In this document: positions 58,743 through 64,000 of the stretch, piece by piece
Numbering within the stretch: position 1 is the stretch's first letter
How the letters are laid out: every line of letters begins with the position of its first letter
NCBI GenBank assembly: GCA_000708835.1
Contig: DF236994.1
Span: 223,257 to 287,256 of the forward strand
Reading direction: 5' to 3'
Source: Klebsormidium nitens
Taxonomy: Eukaryota > Streptophyta > Klebsormidiophyceae > Klebsormidiales > Klebsormidiaceae
DNA: 64,000 nucleotides
Made by a program: the position numbers and the translations under genes
The notes under the pieces: generated by a model
Database searches by the model: none
What the model saw: only the letters and a program-made list of their open reading frames with translations
What the model was told of the DNA's origin: nothing

Positions 58743-61700
58743 ATGGAGAGCCCAGCACCAGGAAAAGATCCTGCAAACAGCAAAGCTTCAGACTCTGAAG
58801 CAGCCAATGCGCTGAAACAGATGGAAAAGATGGCTCTTTTCATGAAGCCTGAAGATATGCCGGAAGATCCTTCTCAAAATGATGACTTGGCTGCCATTCA
58901 GGCCCTCATATATGATGACCAGACGCCTGAAGAGATTGCTGAGAACTTCAAGGTAGGGCAAGCATCGAGGCCGTGATTTGTGGGGGCTCAGTTGGTAAAA
59001 GGAAGTGTTGGAACATCAAATGCAAATTTGCAATAGGACTTAGTACCACCACCCAGACATAGCGGCAGCTGCGTGCGTCTTGCTGTGCAACTGGTGGCGC
59101 CGCTTTTGACTGTTTTCTTGAGCACGATACGAAGATGAAGACTGATCGTCCATCAAATGATACAATGGGGACGACTTCCTCCTCGGCTCTACTTGCAGGA
59201 TCAGGGCAACCATGCTTTGACAAAACATAAGCGGTTCATACCCGACGCTGTCAAGTTTTACACACAAGCGATCGACCAAAAGGTCGAAGACCCAGTCAGA
59301 AACTCCATCTACTATGCCAACAGAAGTCACGCAAACCTTCTCCTTGGTATGTTTGCTCCGACCACCATGGAGAGCCAACTGTTACTTTGTTATTGCTTGC
59401 CAAAGCTTTTCCGCTGAAAGTGGTAGATTTGTGCGATCCAATCTGATGCAAGTATTCCTCAAGACTTGCATCTGTCGGGTCTGATCTGCTGATTCAAAAC
59501 ACTTGCTTGATCATTGCTCGATCATGTTTTTTGAATCTTCACATGGCCCTCTTGGGATGGTCAGAAGATTCACTGGAGCTCGCGAGTCTCATCTTTCTCA
59601 CCGTTGATTGTCCAGGATGCAGGAAACTATCGGAGGGCTTTACAAGACAGCCAAGAAGCTGTACGCCTTAATCCAGACAATATAAAGGTCAGGTGCCAGT
59701 GGTCAGATTGTCCCCTTACTTTCATGGTGCGGTAGAAGTCAGGGACAGTATCGCTCTTATGCTTCAGAGTCTTTACAGTACTGATCAGAAGGCCAACATG
59801 CAAAGGAAGCTGCTCGAGATTGTGATGCCACGCAGAAAGGAAGATGTTTACACTTAGTCAAAGGAACAGCTCTCGACCATTGTCTGAACGCTGGCATAGC
59901 TCCTTGAGATTCCTCCTGCTAAAGCGGGACGTTGATTTATGTAGGCGTACTTTCGAGCTGCAAAGGCCGCCTTCAATTTAGGGGAATACGACGAAGCGGT
60001 TCAGCAAGCTATGGCTGGCTTAGAAAGTAAGCAAAGGTCTCATGTGTGCCGTACAAAGAAAACGAGTCTGACATAGAGAAGTCGGTGAGGAAGTTGCAAT
60101 TTCTGATGTGTGCAAGTTATTGTCTTCTGATGGTTTTGTCTTGCTCCGACATCTTTCTCAACGAAGAGCACGGCGTTGATGAGTTGGCTCGATGAGACAT
60201 CTACTGGTTCGAAGCAGGGACTAATATGTTGGCCTCCATTCGTCAATGCAGAAGACCCAGAAAATGAGGAACTTCGGAAGTGGAAAGAAAAAGCAGAGAA
60301 AGAAGTTGCTGGTAAGTGTAACAGACTCCCTTTGCTGGGTTACTACTAGCCCAATGGCACGCTGTCTTCCCTGCTTCACATCTCATATCTTGGCTTGAAA
60401 GGAGCGACTCTCATTATCAAATCCTTGGCTTTTCTTGGTGCTTCAATGTTCCGGGCTGTCGAGTGTTTCGCAACGTAAACACGTCGTTCTCGCTTCTGCA
60501 GTCACAAGAGCGCGGCGAGATCGAGAAGCTAAGGCCTTGGCTGACTCGCAGGTGGGTCCTTCTGCGGCGCTTTCAGGCGATGGTGACCAAGCACTTCTGC
60601 TTTGGACGTATTGGTCGTAAGGAACAAATAGCAGAGGTCGAGCTAGTCGTAACTGGTTCTTTAGACTTTTGACCAAGGCTTTTGACCCTGACTTGTTGCA
60701 GCACACATTGGAAATTGTGCCTTTTTGTTCGTCACCCTGACGAAGTGACAACAAATCTGAAAGACTCCTTGACTTTCTATGGTGCACAGCGTCTAGCCAA
60801 GGCCCTAGTGGAACGCGAAGTGAAAGTGGGGCCGCCTGCGTACAAGCAACAGAGGGGCGGGAAGGTGCCTTGGATCGACGAAAGCAACCTGGTGAGCCGA
60901 AGTTCAGATCGTGACTCCTTCTTTCTGCCTTCCCTGATGGTAGCACTTTCCTTGAGGCGGCCAGTTCGTGCTTGGAGAAGCTCGGTCACAGGCGCGAGCA
61001 AGACTGCGATGCTCGAGTCTTCTTCGCTTTTCTTTCCTCAAACGGAACATCGTTGGCACTGCTCGATTCAAAAGAGCCCCACCCCTCGCGGAACTGAGTA
61101 AGGACTTCGTGGCCGGAATTGCTCAATTGCTGATCAAGCACTCTTGTATGCAGATCCACTGGCCGGTTCTCTTCGTCTACGGCGAGACGATGGTGACGGA
61201 CTTCATCGAGGACTTCATGGAGACGGACAACTTCCGTTTCCATCTCGACGACATGTTTGGGGACGGAGCCCCTCCGCTTGCGTGGGACCAACGGCGGGAG
61301 TACACCCGAGATCGAGTGCAGCTCTATTACCAGGTGAGCTGCCTGATCGGCATGGCCTGAGCAGAGTCGATCAGAGAAAGTCTTGACTTCGATGCTTCTA
61401 TAGGATGCAATAGTTTTCCTCAAGATCAATCCAAAGAGGTCGTTCGGCTTACCTCTCTAGCTACCCTTGTGCCTTTTTGGTCTCTAATGATCACAGTTGA
61501 TTGCTGACGGCTCTTGAAGACACGTCTGTCGTCGATGCGCTTTCCGGGGTGCTTTTGACCGTCCCGCGCTGTATGCGTGCTAAAAGTAAGCGTAAACTCA
61601 ATCTGCAGGAAAACGCTATGAAGCCGTTGCCCCAGACGAGGTGGCCAGAGGTGTTCCTGTCAGACCCGGGGGCAACAGCGGCTGCCGAAACAGTCGAAGA

Positions 61701-62140
61701 CGCTGCCACATCTACTTCTTTTGTGACGCATCCGGAAGACAGGAGGTGGAGGAGAATTGAGGAGCAAGATACTCTGGGGGCAATCTTGGCACGGCCTGGC
61801 CACGTGATCCCAGGCATCCCAGGTGACAACCCGAGCTTTTCGTGCTTCGACATTCTTCCTGAGTTATCGAAGTGGGCCCATCAATGAGGACGCTGCTTGC
61901 TTCCAGATCCGCAACGTTCTTGATGGATTTCGTTGGTGTTGTGGTGGCGATCAAAGCCTCATCTGTTGTGGACAAGGAAGCAATCTCAAAGCTTGGTTCA
62001 GCCCTCATTGAATGCTTTTAATCCTCTGGTAAGAGACCTGTTCTTATCCTGTTTTTGCTGTCTAGTTCACTGAGGCTTTACTCAAAGAGGATGCTGCTCC
62101 TTCCGTTCCGAGAGCTGAAATCACGGTTGGAATACCGTGA
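58743..62140 (+). CDS. TTC4: TTC4/CNS1-type TPR co-chaperone (3' end uncertain)
   Basis: TTC4 (yeast Cns1) is a cytosolic TPR adaptor for HSP90/HSP70. Exons read at 58743-58952, 59199-59346, 59623-59687, 59945-60026, 60252-60311, 60502-60551, 60790-60891, 61154-61333 and 61609-61822, phases consistent. Features are MALFMKPEDMPEDP and QALIYDDQTPEEIAENFK before the TPRs, then DQGNHALTKHKRF, SIYYANRSHANLLLG, NYRRALQDSQEAVRLNP and AYFRAAKAAFNLGEYDEAV. The charged helix RARRDREAKAL comes next, and the C-terminal wheel domain shows VPWIDESNL, IHWPVLFVYGETMVTDFIED, WDQRREYTRDRVQLYY and PGHVIPGIP. Beyond 61822 the exon path is unclear. Possible last coding pieces are 62002-62028 and 62066-62140 (in phase with each other, ending TGA), but the segment that would join them to exon 9 is not evident. 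Confidence 0.87.
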
Positions 62141-64000
62141 GTGTCTGCCTTATGATTCTAAAATCCGGCTGCTTGCTTGCAGTGTTCTACGTCACGTCTG
62201 AAAACAGCTCCTTCGCCAGTCGGATGTCAAATGGTCAATGGGTGCCACCCTAGTGTACCCCTAAGCGGAATATGACAGCTCGTAAGCTTCCTTAGTGTCT
62301 ACATATTACTCAGGAAGACGGTTAGCTTTGACAATCTTTACAGAAAGAGGCCTTAATCCTGATTACCTTATTTCTTTGTTCGTTAACGCTCTCAGACGAA
62401 CTCTGATGGAAGTAGCCTTGACTCATTGAAAGCACTATAAGCGCATGTGAGCAAGAGCAACGGCAGGTCTTCATTGACTTGAGCAGGTTGTCGAAAGCTT
62501 TTTTTTTGCATGCGGGAGACAATCCTTGCGGCTCAAAAAAGAAAGGGCAGAACGTCCAACGGACGTCCAATCGAGCCATATCAATGATTCAACTGGGTGG
62601 CAATTGTTGGGCTGCACAGTGCCCCTGAAGAACTTGTCCTCTGTTTGATTCCAAGATGGAAGCAGTCATCTCCCCGCCCTATACTCAGATATGTTGCAAC
62701 GAGTCTCTTGATCACCTTAATGACCGAAGGCCCGTATAATTGTTGCCTTGTTGAGTCTTGATGGATAGAAGGGGAAAACACCGTTACTTTTGAGGCCCTT
62801 GCAACGGCACTGGATGATCCGAGCCCACTGAATAAGCGACAATCTCAAATCTCAAATCTCAAGACATCTGTATGCATGTACGAAAGTACCACACAGATTG
62901 AGCGCATGTATATATTACATGCAGCCCATTGATTAACTCCCATCATGAAGGGGATTTCATGGCACAGCATGCAATGTAAGAGATAGACAGGATAGACGGC
63001 GCTCGAGGCATATAGGCAACAGCCTACGTCAGTTCTGTTGGAGATTATCAAGTACGTTGCAAGAAGTCCATCGCATGCCAGCCCATAAAGGCTTGAAGTT
63101 AATCGCTGTCAGTGTACTTGGTCGCTGTACTTGTCAACAACATGAAAGGTAACTATATTGAGACCGGGCAAAAGCCATCCTTCAGTGCTAGGTACCTGTT
63201 CTTCGGCACTTCTTCGGGATGGCAATAATACCAACTCGCACGCTTTCATCTCCGATTTCCGCCTAGAGCCATGGCCCGTGCATGAGGCATTCCGAGTGAA
63301 GAAGTATTTGTTGCATTTTCTACGTTGAGAACACGTACTGCAAGTTGCGCGTGATCCCCCTCGCGCTCGCCCGATTCTCAAACAGAAGCTCAGGCTGGTT
63401 CGGCCGGGTTACGTGGTGGCGACGATCCCAAAGTGCAGTGCTTTCGGGGAATAGTCCGCCTTCCTAGTTAAGAGATTGTCTCCGCGGTCGATTGGCACTT
63501 CTTCGCTCTGAGAGTCGTCGGCAAAGTCTGCGGGAGGTACTTAAATTAAGTCTCACCCGTCCAGAGTGACATAAGTCGTATCCAACGTACCGTATTGTAC
63601 GACCGGCGCATGTGCTGTGACGTTGGGTGCCGGATACGGGAACCGGCCATCGTGTAACATTCGCAACCGTCGGATGCTGCTGTTTGTACGACCGGCGAAA
63701 TCCAGGACACCTGGCGACGGCCCTTGATTCAATAACAGACTGGCAAAATACAGAACGACTGGCGGACCAGAGGAGGGTCCAACCGGGACCATCCAGCACT
63801 CAAGTGCCGACAAAGTCGATTATATAGGAATTTCATCTCAAAATGGTAATGCATACGTCGGAGCTTACAATTATCTTACACATCAAGACTGAATATTCTG
63901 ATAGTTACGATTCCGTCACAGTATCCTACGTACTTGTGAGTATCCAGCCTGCAAACATAATACGTACATATTCTAGTATTAGTATTGAAGGCTCTAGGTA
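62141..64000. other. 3' flank, no supported gene
   Basis: Short open frames only. GTACGACCGGCG occurs twice (near 63597 and 63687), and ACTTAAATTAAGT-type palindromic AT sequence lies near 63538. These may be transposon debris but no ends can be defined. Confidence 0.45.

Noticed and set aside
61823..62001. An open stretch (FVGVVVAIKASSVVDKEAIS) as an extra TTC4 exon
   Set aside because: No acceptor and donor pair joins it in phase to both the exon ending at 61822 and the one starting at 62002, and it does not resemble the family's C-terminus.
1..64000. CRISPR array, prophage, toxin-antitoxin or operon structure
   Set aside because: The introns, spliced phases and gene families show nuclear eukaryotic DNA; the tandem repeats found are degenerate exon-edge copies without regular spacers.

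Overview
This 64 kb window is nuclear DNA from a green-lineage eukaryote. Eleven protein genes can be followed through about 85 coding segments, nearly all joined by GT-AG introns whose phases agree. The proteins look streptophyte: COG4 and coatomer alpha are close to land-plant versions, there is a plant-type LRR protein, two or three proteins look plastid-targeted, and there is an ATP-type universal stress protein. Short intergenic spaces, introns of about 100-1000 bp and few transposons suggest a compact genome such as a charophyte alga (for example Klebsormidium). That identification is inference; no marker gene fixes the species.

Layout: (1) 1-3258 (+) is the 3' part of a ZIP4/SPO22 meiotic TPR protein. 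(2) 4137-10115 (-) is COG4. (3) 10672-14270 (+) is a TrmH/SpoU RNA 2'-O-methyltransferase, probably organellar. (4) 16077-18909 (-) is a universal stress protein. (5) 20162-27126 (-) is a plastid-type RNase J. (6) 27708-30270 (+) is a predicted plastid coiled-coil membrane protein. (7) 30271-33196 is a repeat-rich island with an assembly gap and at least two MITE-like elements. (8) 33197-37204 (+) is a 1141-residue LRR protein with an unusual multi-pass C-terminus. (9) 39369-42669 (-) is a Golgi-type O-fucosyltransferase-like protein. (10) 43477-48667 (+) is a TKL-type protein kinase. (11) 50170-57852 (-) is coatomer alpha. (12) 58743 to about 62140 (+) is a TTC4/CNS1-type TPR co-chaperone. 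The rest, to 64000, has no supported gene.

Genes frequently alternate strand, giving four head-to-head pairs with 550-890 bp between start codons (COG4/TrmH, RNase J/plastid membrane protein, O-FucT/kinase, COPA/TTC4). Shared bidirectional promoters are plausible there. Three products serve the secretory pathway (COG4, coatomer alpha, O-FucT-like) and three are predicted or possible organellar proteins (RNase J, the coiled-coil membrane protein, perhaps TrmH). The window is otherwise a mix of housekeeping genes, not a pathway cluster.

The most unusual signal is recurrent tandem duplication across exon-intron junctions. In the TrmH, COG4, USP and COPA genes the end or start of one exon, with its splice site, is repeated inside the adjacent intron as decaying copies (periods about 48-173 bp, 2-7 copies). 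Similar short tandem duplications lie in introns of three other genes. This looks like an ongoing process that lengthens introns and leaves decoy splice sites. I did not find a defence system, CRISPR array, tRNA or rRNA.
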